Of a stretch of 64,000 bases of DNA, positions 63,896 to 64,000 are shown piece after piece. The notes under the pieces were generated by a model, which saw only the letters and a list, made by a program, of their open reading frames with translations, was not told where the DNA came from and searched no databases. Source of the stretch: Limnanthes douglasii subsp. nivea (lineage: Eukaryota > Streptophyta > Magnoliopsida > Brassicales > Limnanthaceae); NCBI GenBank assembly GCA_036936605.1, contig JAUPFV010000004.1, positions 136,285,473 through 136,349,472 of the forward strand, written 5' to 3'. The position numbers were made by a program, and so were the translations under genes. Positions within the stretch are counted from its first letter, which is position 1. Each line of letters starts with the position of its first letter.

Positions 63896-64000
63896 GGTGT
63901 GGACAATTATTGCCTGAGGGTAGGCTTGTAATTTTGTTGATGTTTTACAGTAGTATATGGGTGTTATGTGTTTTTAGTAGAAAGTAGAGAGATAATTAAG
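63896..64000 (-). repeat. Partial LTR of the Tat family at the window edge
   Basis: TGGTGTGGACAATTATTGCC, then TGAGGGTAGGCTTGTAATTTT closely follow the left end of the young Tat LTR (15784 on). Cut by the end of the window, so it is unknown whether it is a solo LTR or a full element nested in the RT fragment. Confidence 0.8.

Overview
This window is plant nuclear DNA, almost certainly from a eudicot. It is AT-rich, has spliceosomal introns with GT..AG borders, and carries one full-length S-domain receptor kinase gene in a dense, nested landscape of LTR retrotransposons, LINEs and DNA transposons. All calls come from reading the sequence and translated frames; no database search was run.

Layout. 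(1) 1-5000: an unusual cassette. Two diverged small Myb/SANT-like genes stand head to head (195-569 minus, 903-1265 plus). Next to them is a plant mobile domain (PMD, MAIN-like) gene on the minus strand (1645-4705) with recognisable exons but two in-frame stops. A shared GTCTC(A/G)(C/T)TATA motif occurs in the divergent promoter and as an array with 16-21 bp spacing in the PMD promoter. The PMD 5'UTR intron holds very strong hairpins. (2) 6.0-9.9 kb: decayed LINE, minus. (3) 10.2-11.5 kb: unrecognised minus-strand reading frames. (4) 11.9-15.0 kb: a dispersed repeat, then a fragment of a Tat-type Gypsy element in minus orientation. (5) 15.1-31.1 kb: an old plus-oriented Tat/Gypsy element. Its RNase H region was split by a young, nearly intact 10.48-kb Tat element (15784-26266, minus) with two 503-bp LTRs (4 differences) and a perfect 5-bp target duplication. 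The young element carries gag-protease, a pol with one frameshift, and a 959-aa spliced gene on the opposite strand (Transposase_28-type aORF) with its own promoter-like region. (6) 31780-32886: Mutator-like non-autonomous transposon with long palindromic ends and a 9-bp target duplication. (7) 33291-38553: intact six-exon SD1-type G-lectin receptor kinase, minus, 847 aa. (8) 39.0-41.9 kb: plus-strand LINE; 45.1-50.8 kb: related minus-strand LINE, interrupted by a solo LTR. (9) 50.8-58.5 kb: second copy of the dispersed repeat, then a decayed plus-oriented Tat element with LTR, gag, RT/RNase H/integrase remnants, a ~57-bp tandem array and an antisense ORF remnant. (10) 59-64 kb: degenerate tandem repeats, another Gypsy gag-protease fragment, a second solo LTR, an RT fragment and the start of another LTR.

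How it fits together. The only ordinary host gene I can defend as intact is the receptor kinase. Most other coding sequence belongs to mobile elements. The strongest recurring theme is that three separate Tat-lineage elements here each keep an antisense ORF, or its remains, between pol and the 3' end; the youngest copy is uninterrupted. The most unusual non-retroelement material is the Myb-like pair plus PMD cassette with shared promoter motifs, which could be a small self-regulated transposon-derived module. That functional link is inference.
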